Of a DNA stretch of 20,922 nucleotides, positions 1 to 7,030 are shown piece by piece. Under the pieces are notes generated by a model. It saw only the letters and a program-made list of their open reading frames with translations, made no database searches and was not told the DNA's origin. The DNA is taken from positions 1 through 20,922 of the forward strand of contig CAJTPD010000004.1 of the NCBI GenBank assembly GCA_910578105.1, read 5' to 3'. Position numbers and translations under genes: made by a program. How positions within the stretch are numbered: the stretch's first letter is position 1; the number at the start of each line of letters is the position of its first letter. The stretch is from an uncultured Odoribacter sp. GTDB lineage: Bacteria > Bacteroidota > Bacteroidia > Bacteroidales > Marinifilaceae.

Positions 1-262
1 GCAATTTGAAGCGTTTTCAGGTGGTCAATTTCTTCCGTTTTTCTGGGGACGGTTTTTCCGTTTTTTCCAGTTATCTCTTTTAACCAAGGGATTAAATAAT
101 TTATAGATGTGTTGTATATGAACTACTCCATATATAGAAAGATAATATAATTGAAAAAAAAATAGTTAATTTTATTTTCAAAACATTTGCAGGTTAAAAA
201 TATATTAATTAAATTGCAAACATATGTTAAATATAGGTTCTAGATAATATATATTATAATAT
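1..262. other. Left-edge spacer with no assignable gene
   Basis: The first ~105 bases are richer in G+C and hold repeated CCGTTTTT motifs. The remaining ~155 are extremely A+T-rich. Short open frames cross the edge on both strands, ending near 81 and 107 on the plus strand, and one minus-strand frame reads into 1-110 without an ATG. None has a start or a recognisable family. The A+T-rich part probably carries the promoter for the locus. Confidence 0.4.
186..217 (+). promoter_or_regulatory. Possible Bacteroidetes-type promoter upstream of the peptide locus
   Basis: TTTG at 186-189 is followed after exactly 20 bases by TAAATTGC at 210-217, which matches four of the six fixed bases of the Bacteroidetes -7 element TAnnTTTG. 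The -33 match is perfect and the spacing is in the usual 19-21 range, but the -7 match is partial in very A+T-rich DNA, so chance is possible. It would leave a leader of roughly 40 bases before the ATG at 263 and would serve the glycosyltransferase and perhaps the whole locus. Confidence 0.3.
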
Positions 263-2034
263 ATGGCAAAGACAACTTTTTCTATTGTTATTCCGGTATG
301 GAATTGTGCTTCCTATATCTGTAATTGTTTAGATTCGGTTCTGAATCAGTCTTATCAGAATATAGAAGTAATAGTTATTGACGATGCTTCGACTGATGAG
401 ATCGAGGGGTGCTTGCATATTATCTAAAAAAAGATAGCAGGGTTGTTTTGTATACCAATTTTTATAATCAAGGTCTTGGAAAATGTAGGAATATCGGGTT
501 AAGTAAAGCTCATGGGAAATATGTCTTTTTTGTTGATGCCGATGATTTTCTTGCAGAAGGAACACTGGCGGCTGTTGCACAAAATCTGAAGGATGAAGAT
601 GTGTTGTTGTTTAATGGTGCAGCATTTCGGCAGGAGGATATGCATATTGAAAAGCCTTGTTATCTTTCACTGCAACCTGAATATTTTGAAAAAGGCAGAA
701 TAAAAGAAGAGTATCTGCTTCGGTTGTACGACAGCCATACGGCTTGTATGAAAGTGTATGCGGCAGATTTCCTGAAACGGTATAATATTCGTTTTCCCGA
801 GGGTGTGTATGGTGAAGACGTTGAGTTCTGGATCAGATGCCTGATAAACACTCATAAAATCGGTTATCTTCCCTACTTCGGTTATATGAGACGTTACAGG
901 GAAAACTCTATCATGACATCAGGAAGCGAAAAAAATCTTTCGGATCGGTTTGATAGTCTTGCTACCTTGTTGGAACTTACCCAAGCCAACCGACAACTAT
1001 ATTTATATATCGTTGATTATTACCTTCGGGGACTTTGTCGAAAAGCCATAGCCCAAAGCCGTGATTTTTATCGGCGAATGTTTCCTATGCTTGTTAGTCT
1101 ATCCGAAAAATATCAATTGGGTATTTCATCGGATTTGGTATCGGTTGTGATTCCGGTATATAATAATGGGGACAGGATTTTAGATACGGTGGGAAGTGTT
1201 CTTGATCAGACTCATCTTCATACAGAAATATTGATTATTGACGACGGGTCGGAAGAAGATATTGCTGCTTTGTTGAAAACCTTACATGACGATCGGATTA
1301 TCTATTATCGTTTGTCACACACCAATGCAAACGTTTCCAGAAATTTTGGAATTCAAAAAGCTACTGGCAAATATATCGCCATGCTTGATGCCGATGACAT
1401 ATGGAAGCCCGACCATTTGACAGATTGTATTAATGTGCTGAAACAAACCGGAGCAGATGGCCTGTATGGAGATTTGCTTGTTCGTTATGAATCGGGAAAA
1501 GAAGTTAAAATTACTGCTTCAGCTCCACAGCAAAATGAATCAATGATTAATTATTTGCTAAGAACAGGATTTGGTGCCCAAACTTCGACTCTTTTTCTGT
1601 CTGCGAAAAGTGCGAAGGATATTCTGTGGGATGAAAACCTGAAACGTCATCAGGATTACGATTATATAGTTCGTTACAGCAAAAGATACCGCTTTGCAGT
1701 AAAAAATGGCGCGACAGTAATCTATCGTTATTTGCCATCTAAACAAAAAGTAGACTTTAAGTCATGTATGAGGGTCATTAAAGCTTGGAAAGAAGAAATT
1801 GAACCGGAAACATATTATAATTACAATAAAGGTATGTTCTGGCTGGCTGTTAAATGGGAGGCGGAACCGGAAATTATTGAATATTATCGCAAGGAGGTAC
1901 TTGCTAATGTTGAATATCTGTCGTTTGAGGAATTTTTTGTCATCCATGCTCCCCAAGATGACAATCAACTGGAATATTTGAAAAGAAAGTATCTGGAATT
2001 AGTACGGAACGTAGAGGTGGATTATAAGGAATGA
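263..2034 (+). CDS. Tandem two-domain family 2 glycosyltransferase, frameshifted
   Basis: Two GT-A (family 2) glycosyltransferase domains lie in one ~590-residue protein. The ATG at 263 opens the first domain (FSIVIPVWN, then VIVIDDAST), but this frame stops at 422-424. The rest of the domain continues one frame back from about 409 (GLGKCRNIGL, DADD near residue 92, GEDVEFW near 184). The second domain starts near residue 293 (VSVVIPVYNN, IIDDGSEE, SRNFGI, DADD near 376, then a RHQDYDY stretch). Reading back one base in the G4 run at 406-409 joins the frames into a normal, gap-free domain. No membrane segment is visible, so it is probably cytoplasmic and uses nucleotide sugars. It sits directly before the precursor gene, so its substrate is probably the peptide, although a surface-glycan role cannot be excluded. 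It is either a recent pseudogene, a sequencing deletion, or a recoded gene. Family is certain; substrate is inference. Confidence 0.8.
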
Positions 2035-2044
2035 GTATACAAAA

Positions 2045-2110
2045 ATATGAGGTAATTATTTGTATGGGATGAATACTATAAAAAAACGAAAGGAGGTGTA
2101 ATATCAAAGA
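2045..2110 (+). promoter_or_regulatory. Conserved 5' leader of precursor 1 with a perfect anti-SD complement
   Basis: This block is the best conserved non-coding stretch between the two units. It has a shared ATGAGGTAATTATTTGTA core near 2047-2064 and AAAGGAGGTG at 2089-2098, followed by a shared ATCAAAGAG. AAAGGAGGTG pairs perfectly with the 16S rRNA 3' end, yet the precursor ATG is 78 bases downstream and no start codon stands at normal spacing. It is therefore not a conventional ribosome binding site for the precursor. I see no clear -33/-7 pair. Promoter or leader-RNA control is inferred from conservation alone. Confidence 0.45.
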
Positions 2111-2176
2111 GCTTTATCATTATTTATTTAAAAATGAATGAAGAGAGAAAAATTATTAATCTTAAAAAAATTAATT

Positions 2177-2467
2177 ATGAAATTAGAAAAGATTAAATTA
2201 ACAGAACTTGCTGACGCTAAATTAAATGAGCGTGAAATGTGTAAAATCCTGGGAGGGGGAACTCCGGGGTGTTGTCAGTGTGGTTGTCATTATGCGACCT
2301 CTGGAGGTTCCAGCACGAGTGCCAACGACAGTGCGAACAATAGTGGCGGAATGACTTCAGATCCAGAAGAACAACCGTGTTGTTCAACTACACCTATTTT
2401 TACCCTTCCCCCTTTGGGAACTGCGTGTGATCCTACAAGATATGGGCAAGATCGGTTATGCAAATAA
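2177..2467 (+). CDS. Double-glycine Cys-rich RiPP precursor 1 (GG-Bacteroidales type)
   Basis: This is a 96-residue precursor peptide. Residues 1-28 form a charged leader (KLTELADAKLNEREM) ending in ILGGG, a double-glycine site for the C39 exporter encoded at 11318. The core begins TPGCCQCGCHYA (Cys 32, 33, 35, 37), runs through a Ser/Thr/Asn/Gly-rich stretch (GGSSTSANDSANNSGG, 43-58), and ends with a variable tail carrying Cys 68, 69, 84 and 95. The leader and CC-C-C/GGSS core resemble, from memory, the TIGRFAM GG-Bacteroidales natural product precursors that accompany radical SAM maturases. The start at 2177 is preferred over an in-frame ATG at 2138, because only the part from 2177 is conserved in the second copy. 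Candidate modifications are Cys or alpha-carbon crosslinks by the radical SAM enzymes and sugars on the Ser/Thr/Asn stretch. The activity of the mature product is unknown. Confidence 0.85.
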   Translation: MKLEKIKLTELADAKLNEREMCKILGGGTPGCCQCGCHYATSGGSSTSANDSANNSGGMTSDPEEQPCCSTTPIFTLPPLGTACDPTRYGQDRLCK

Positions 2468-2500
2468 TCATACTCATCCTATGTGTTAATTTGTAGAAAA

Positions 2501-2580
2501 GAAGGTTGCCCGAAGTGTCCGTTTCTTGGAGAACAGATGTTTCTTTTTGGAGGATTGGTCGGAACTATTGGGCAACTTTC
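2501..2580 (+). other. Hairpin between precursor 1 and protease 1
   Basis: GAAGGTTGCCC at 2501-2511 pairs with GGGCAACTTTC at 2570-2580 (11 bp, one G-U), with a further short paired block (TCCG with CGGA) toward the loop. A different sequence forms a similar hairpin at the same place in the second unit (4329-4407), so the structure rather than the bases is kept. There is no clean U-run after it. It is more likely to partly terminate, or to protect the abundant precursor RNA from 3' decay, than to be a full terminator. Confidence 0.55.
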
Positions 2581-2604
2581 TTTGGAATTTTTATATAGAA
2601 AGTC

Positions 2605-3843
2605 ATGAAAGTTGCGAGAATTTTTTATTTATTGTTTTTTGTTTTTCTGAATGTGTTGTGTGGTTGTAAACAACAGGTGGATACTTCCAACCGGAGTTAT
2701 TTTACTTTTGATTTGGAAGACAGAAAAGTCGTTCCACTCGTACAGTTGAACGATAGCGTAGCGGTGAAATTGCTCTTTGATACAGGGGACGGTATTGGAT
2801 ATAAGCGTGAATTTATGACTTTAGATAATGATATTTTATCGGCTAATCCATCTTTGTCTCGAAATCATGTATTGGGTACAAGTCTCTTGAGAACTGCATG
2901 GAATCCGAGCAGATATCCGGCAATATTTTATGACTCAATTCAATTAAAGTTAAAACTTGGCAGGACCGAATTTGTCTATTCAGGAATATGTGCTATACCT
3001 TATAAAAAGCAGATGAATAGTACAGTTTCGGATGGAGTATTCAATATTCCCAAAAGCGATACGACACACGTATGGGAGTTGAATTTTGAGAACAATTATA
3101 TGGAAGTTCATTCCGCAGACAGCTACCGATTTCCGAAAGATTGCATGCTGCTACCATTGGAAGACTCAGAATACGGTCCTTTTTTTGTCACTCTCCCGTT
3201 AAAAGTCTGTTTTTCGGACCAGAATACCTTGACCATACATCGAAAGTTTTTTATTGATACGGGATATGCAAGGGATATTGTCCTTTTGTTAGGAGCGCAG
3301 GAGCAGGATTATTTGCATCAAAGGGAGGATGCGGTATGGTTGCAGGATTTAGATCGTTATATACGGTATTATACGGTAACAGGGACGTTGTTTGATGATT
3401 TGCAGTTGGATTCCTTGCGTCTCTATACATTGGATTATAAAAATTCTGTGGCTCATCCTTACCTTATCGGTTTGAATTTCCTGAAACGCTTTAATGTTTT
3501 TTTTGACATGAAAAACAAGCGTCTTGGCTTGCAACCTATCGACAATTTCCAGCGTCTGGTAAATCCTTTATATTGTCGTTTTCATTATTCGACTGAAAAG
3601 AACAAGGATGGCAGATTTTTCGTGAATTGTGTAGGCGATTACAAGGAGAATTATTATAAGACGGCGGGTTTACAGGTGGGTGATGAGATTGTAGCCATAG
3701 CGGGTATTCCCTATGACGAGATTACCTTGGAAATGGGTAATCAAGTTCGTCGGTTGTCTGTCTTGGATGTTGACATTGTTCGTGACGGTAAGCTACAGAC
3801 TTTATATGTGAAAGTCGACCATAACGAGCCCACAGGGGATTAA
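2605..3843 (+). CDS. Lipoprotein aspartyl protease with PDZ-like C-terminus, copy 1
   Basis: This 412-residue envelope protein has a signal peptide ending in the lipobox LCGC (Cys21 probably lipidated). Two retropepsin-like half-domains follow, each with a catalytic triad: FDTG at residues 58-61 and IDTG at 217-220, the latter followed by the hydrophobic DIVLLLG. A PDZ-like region spans about 325-405 (GLQVGDEIVAIAG). Two DTG lobes in one chain could form a complete pepsin-like active site. It lies downstream of precursor 1 and was duplicated together with it. This suggests that it acts on the exported peptide, by trimming or activating it or by degrading it as self-protection. It cannot replace the C39 leader cut, which happens at the inner-membrane exporter. 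Fold is fairly sure; role is inferred. Confidence 0.75.
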   Translation: MKVARIFYLLFFVFLNVLCGCKQQVDTSNRSYFTFDLEDRKVVPLVQLNDSVAVKLLFDTGDGIGYKREFMTLDNDILSANPSLSRNHVLGTSLLRTAWNPSRYPAIFYDSIQLKLKLGRTEFVYSGICAIPYKKQMNSTVSDGVFNIPKSDTTHVWELNFENNYMEVHSADSYRFPKDCMLLPLEDSEYGPFFVTLPLKVCFSDQNTLTIHRKFFIDTGYARDIVLLLGAQEQDYLHQREDAVWLQDLDRYIRYYTVTGTLFDDLQLDSLRLYTLDYKNSVAHPYLIGLNFLKRFNVFFDMKNKRLGLQPIDNFQRLVNPLYCRFHYSTEKNKDGRFFVNCVGDYKENYYKTAGLQVGDEIVAIAGIPYDEITLEMGNQVRRLSVLDVDIVRDGKLQTLYVKVDHNEPTGD

Positions 3844-3880
3844 CAGGGCTTTTTTCCTGATTAAAGAATGAGCACAAAAA

Positions 3881-3944
3881 CATGAGGTAATTATTTGTAC
3901 GGGATAATATTATAAAGAAAGACGAAAGGAGGTGTGAAATCAAA
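3881..3944 (+). promoter_or_regulatory. Conserved 5' leader of precursor 2 with a perfect anti-SD complement
   Basis: This is the second copy of the leader element: CATGAGGTAATTATTTGTAC at 3881-3900, then AAAGGAGGTG at 3925-3934, 77 bases before the precursor ATG at 4012. The A+T-rich spacers between these blocks have changed, but both blocks persist. That argues for a function at the DNA or RNA level. Confidence 0.45.
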
Positions 3945-4011
3945 GAGCATCATGATTTTTTAGAAAAAATGAATTGAAAGAGGTAATTAGTAACTTTAAA
4001 AAATTTTAGTG

Positions 4012-4317
4012 ATGAAATTAGGAAAGATTAAATTAACAGAACTTGCCGATGCTAAATTGAACGAACGTGAAATGTGCTGAATTCTTGGAGGAGGAACTCC
4101 GGGTTGTTGTCAGTGTGGTTGTCATTATGCGACCTCAGGTGGTTCCAGTACAAGTGCCAACGATAGTGCGAACAATAGTGGCGGAATGACCTCGGATCCG
4201 GTAACAACACCGCCTACGACTCCGATAACTATCGCTCCATCAATATTGGGACGTTGGTGCAATCCGACAATACCTCAGGATAAGCTATGTGGTCAAAACT
4301 CTGATCCCATGTGTTAA
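4012..4317 (+). pseudogene. RiPP precursor 2 with in-frame TGA at codon 23
   Basis: This is a paralogue of the 2177 precursor, 101 residues if the TGA at 4078-4080 is counted as a residue. The leader is KLGKIKLTELADAKLNEREMC, then TGA where copy 1 has Lys23. The frame then stays open through ILGGG, the identical TPGCCQCGCHYA core and GGSSTSANDSANNSGG stretch, and a different tail (Cys 83, 93 and 101, several Thr/Pro), ending at TAA. Over codons 1-63 the copies differ by 18 synonymous changes and one amino-acid change (E4G) apart from the TGA, so this copy was under strong selection until recently. Normal decoding would yield only a 22-residue leader fragment with no core. It is therefore a fresh nonsense mutation, a sequencing error, or a read-through codon. 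I see no evidence of selenocysteine or general UGA reassignment. Confidence 0.7.
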
Positions 4318-4328
4318 TTTGTAGGTGA

Positions 4329-4407
4329 GAAGGTTGTCCGGAAGTGGCTTATTCCTAAAATGGCTGAGTTCTGTTTTTGGAATTGCTCTGGACTTCCGGA
4401 CGCCTTC
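4329..4407 (+). other. Hairpin between precursor 2 and protease 2
   Basis: The sequence at 4329-4345 (GAAGGTTGTCCGGAAGT) pairs with ACTTCCGGACGCCTTC at 4392-4407. This gives about 16 bp with one bulged T and a 46-base loop. It is the counterpart of the hairpin at 2501-2580. The stem is longer and its bases have changed on both arms while pairing is kept. No U-tract follows. Confidence 0.6.
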
Positions 4408-4431
4408 ATTAGAATTTTAATTTATAAGATT

Positions 4432-5670
4432 ATGAAAGTAATAAATATTCCTTATTTGTTGTTTATTGTTTTATTGGGAGTGTTGTGCAGTTGTCGGCAA
4501 CAGGCGGACACTTCCAACCGGAGTTATTTTACTTTTGATTTGGAAGACAGGAAAGTGGTAATTCCCGTACAGTTAAACGATAGCGTGACAGTAAAATTGG
4601 TGTTTGATTCTGGGGATAATTTTGGCTATAATTTTGAGTTTGTAACTTTGGACAGTAGTATATTGTTGGTCAATCCGTCTTTGCCTCGAAATCATATATT
4701 AGGTACACAACCTTGGAGAATCGCATGGAGTCCAATCACCTATCCAGCAACATTCTACGATTCAATGCAACTAAAGTTGAACCTTGGCAGAACCGACTTT
4801 GTCTATTCGGGAATATGTGCATGGCTTTATAAAAAATATATGAATAGCACTGTTGCTGACGGGATGTTTAATATCCCCAAAAGCGATACGACACATGTAT
4901 GGGAGTTGAATTTTGAGAACAATTATATGGAAGTTCATACCGCAGATAACTACCAATTTCCGGAAGATTGCATGCTGCTACCGTTGGAAGCCTCGGACTA
5001 TAATCCTTTTTTTGTCACTCTTCCGTTAAAAGTTCGTTTTTCGGACGGGGATACCTTGACCATACATCGAAAATTTTTTATTGACACTGCACTTGCCAGG
5101 GATATTGTTCTTTTGTTGGGAGCACAGGAACAGGAATATCTGCATCAAAGGGAGGATGCAGTATGGTTAAAGGATATGAGCTGTTATATACGGTATTATA
5201 CAGTGGCAGGGACATTGTTTGATGATTTACGATTAGATTCCTTGCGTCTCTATACGTTGGACTATAAAAATTCTGTGCCTCATCCGTATGTTATCGGTTT
5301 GAATTTTCTGAAACATTTCAATGTCTTTTTCGACATGAAAAACAAGCGTCTCGGCCTACAACCTCTCCGTCATTTTGAGCGTCTGGTGAATCCTTTGTAT
5401 CGACGTTTTCATTATTCAACCCGAAAGAGCCAGGATGGCAGATTTATCGTGAATTGTGTAGGCGATTATAAGGAGAATTATTATAAAACGGCTGGTTTGC
5501 AGATGGGGGATGAAATTGTTACCATAGAGGGTATCCCATACGGTGAGATTACCTTGGAAACAGCCAATCAATTGCGTCTGTTGGATACTTTGGTAGTAGG
5601 CATAGTTCGGGACAGTAAGCCACAGACTTTATATGTGAACGTCGACCGAAACGAGCCCACAGGGGATTAA
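4432..5670 (+). CDS. Lipoprotein aspartyl protease with PDZ-like C-terminus, copy 2
   Basis: This 412-residue paralogue of the 2605 protease has the same length and layout: signal peptide with lipobox LCSC (Cys21), first half-domain FDSG at 58-61, second half-domain IDTA at 217-220, and a PDZ-like region with GLQMGDEIVTIEG. The start at 4432 is chosen because it matches copy 1 and gives a clean signal peptide. An in-frame ATG at 4360 would add 24 residues translated from inside the hairpin. DSG is a tolerated active-site variant among pepsin-like enzymes. DTA lacks the glycine normally required, so this copy may be altered or crippled as a protease. It ends 34 bases before the radical SAM gene and is probably co-transcribed with it. 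Confidence 0.72.
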   Translation: MKVINIPYLLFIVLLGVLCSCRQQADTSNRSYFTFDLEDRKVVIPVQLNDSVTVKLVFDSGDNFGYNFEFVTLDSSILLVNPSLPRNHILGTQPWRIAWSPITYPATFYDSMQLKLNLGRTDFVYSGICAWLYKKYMNSTVADGMFNIPKSDTTHVWELNFENNYMEVHTADNYQFPEDCMLLPLEASDYNPFFVTLPLKVRFSDGDTLTIHRKFFIDTALARDIVLLLGAQEQEYLHQREDAVWLKDMSCYIRYYTVAGTLFDDLRLDSLRLYTLDYKNSVPHPYVIGLNFLKHFNVFFDMKNKRLGLQPLRHFERLVNPLYRRFHYSTRKSQDGRFIVNCVGDYKENYYKTAGLQMGDEIVTIEGIPYGEITLETANQLRLLDTLVVGIVRDSKPQTLYVNVDRNEPTGD

Positions 5671-5704
5671 TGAAGGAAATTACTAAGTTAAAAATAGAAA
5701 TACA

Positions 5705-7026
5705 ATGGATGATAAGTTAAGTAAATTTAATATTGAGGTAGAACACTGTAGTTGTGTACTGCTTTACAATGCGTTAACAAATAAGTTGTTACCCATAAGT
5801 TTCCAGGATTATGCTGTGATTGAAACCTTGATGGAACATTTGCCGGAATTCCGGAAGCGTTATCCAAAATTGTATCAATCATTTCGGGACTCAGGTTTTA
5901 TTATCTCTTCGGATTTTGATGAATTGGCATTTATCAAATTACAAAATAAAAAAAAGATATTTGCCAACAATGATTACAAGATTACGATCAACCCGACATT
6001 GGATTGTAATCTGAATTGCTGGTATTGTTCCGTCAGTACTTCGGGTGCTGTACGCACGAAAGAAAGGATGAGTGATGAAACGATAGAAAGCTTGAACAAG
6101 CATATATCCTACTTGATTACAAAGAAAAAAGTGGAGACATTGATGTTGGATTGGTTTGGTGGAGAACCTTTGATGTATTTTGATGAAGTGATTGCCAGAG
6201 TGTCGGAATTTTCGCAAAAGATGGTTTCAGAACATTCTGTCGGTTTTGCACAGCAAATCACGACGAATGGCACTTTGCTTAATGAAGAACGAATCCGCAT
6301 GATGAAAGATTATCGTTTTATTTTTTTCAAATAACGTTGGATGGGAACGAACTTCGTCATAACCAAATCAGGCATTATGCTGATAAAAAGGGAAGTTATA
6401 AGGATATTATCCATAATATAAATCTGCTTTGCAGCATGATGCCGGAAGTCCATGTTTGTTTGCGCATAAACTATGATATGCAAACTTTGAAAAATATCAG
6501 GGATATCATTCGGGATCTTTCGGAAGAGAGCAGAAAAAATATCGTGGTGGACTTTCAACGGGTATGGCAGGTAAAGTGCACGGATGAAATGCGACAATTG
6601 TTGCAAGAGGCTAAAGAGGAATTTAAAGCTGCCGGATTCTATTCTGATTTTTGGGCTTACAGGCCTCTGTCATTCAAATGTTGTTATGCTGACAATTATA
6701 ACTACTATGCAATCAATTATAATGGAAAAGTTTTTAAATGTACTGCAAGGGATTACAGTGATAAATTAGTAATAGGAAATCTTCAGCCTTCTGGGATGAT
6801 AGATTGGAATGAAGGTCTTTTGGGAAAGATGTATAAAAAAGCGACCTTTGAGCATGAAGAGTGTGAAAAGTGTAAAATGCTTCCTTTGTGTATGGGCCCT
6901 TGTATCCAGAAAAATTATGAAATGTTACGGGATAATAAACCTTTTCAATGTTTGTATCAAAATATAGAATATAGCCTTTCGGCTTATATCACAGACTTGG
7001 CTAAACAAAGAAAACTTATTGAGTGA
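5705..7026 (+). CDS. Radical SAM/SPASM peptide maturase, frameshifted at a T7 run
   Basis: This is a ~440-residue radical SAM enzyme when the frames are joined. The N-terminal ~90 residues look like a peptide-recognition region. The 4Fe-4S/SAM motif CNLNCWYC (Cys 101, 105, 108) follows, then WFGGEPL near 160 and ITTNGTLL. The frame opened at 5705 stops at 6332-6334 (FIFFK then stop). The expected continuation, QITLDGNELRH, lies one frame back from 6328. The second half ends in a SPASM-type Cys cluster (FKCTARD, CEKCKMLPLCMGPC, FQCLY) that would bind auxiliary iron-sulfur clusters. SPASM maturases commonly install thioether or carbon-carbon links in Cys-rich peptides, so precursor cores at 2177 and 4012 are the likely substrates. 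The break is a single missing base in T7 (6321-6327), coinciding with the slippery heptamer T TTT TTC. The downstream frame has no ATG near the break. The gene is broken, mis-sequenced or recoded. Confidence 0.82.
6321..6334 (+). other. T7 run / slippery-type heptamer with downstream stop in the radical SAM gene
   Basis: T7 at 6321-6327 followed by C gives codons T TTT TTC in the upstream frame, with AAA TAA next. A -1 slip re-pairs both codons perfectly and yields QITLDG, the expected sequence of the family at this point. A weak hairpin (ACGA/TCGT) lies about 20 bases downstream; it is too small to count as strong support for programmed frameshifting. Confidence 0.4.
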
Positions 7027-7030
7027 TATC

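Larger units (their letters stand above)
2025..3843 (+). repeat. Tandem duplication, unit 1: leader, precursor, hairpin, protease
   Basis: This ~1.8 kb unit is repeated directly at 3862-5670. Matching parts in the same order are the 5' leader with AAAGGAGGTG, the precursor, a hairpin, and the 412-residue protease, ending in an identical run before the stop (protein end NEPTGD). The left boundary lies within the last codons of the glycosyltransferase: a similar GATTA...GAATGAG string sits before unit 2. This suggests that unit 2 was copied from unit 1's position. The copies have diverged throughout, so the duplication is not recent. Confidence 0.85.
3862..5670 (+). repeat. Tandem duplication, unit 2: leader, precursor, hairpin, protease
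   Basis: This is a direct repeat of 2025-3843 with the same order and nearly the same spacing (precursor starts 1835 bases apart, protease starts 1827 apart). The precursor copy carries a TGA in its leader region. The protease copy is full length. The first 63 precursor codons and the proteases remain closely similar, while the precursor C-termini do not align. Confidence 0.85.

Noticed and set aside
1..110. Minus-strand lysine-rich open frame at the left edge
   Set aside because: It has no start codon after the preceding stop and is too short to assign; it may be chance.
2138..2176. In-frame upstream ATG that would extend precursor 1 by 13 residues
   Set aside because: The extension is not open in the duplicated copy, and conservation between the copies begins with the ATG at 2177/4012.
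4360..4431. Upstream ATG for protease 2 adding 24 residues
   Set aside because: It lies inside the conserved hairpin, and copy 1 and the signal peptide both place the start at 4432.
7019..7030. TTG start for the second radical SAM gene
   Set aside because: The ATG at 7031 gives a normal start four bases after the previous stop. The TTG would overlap the preceding gene without benefit.
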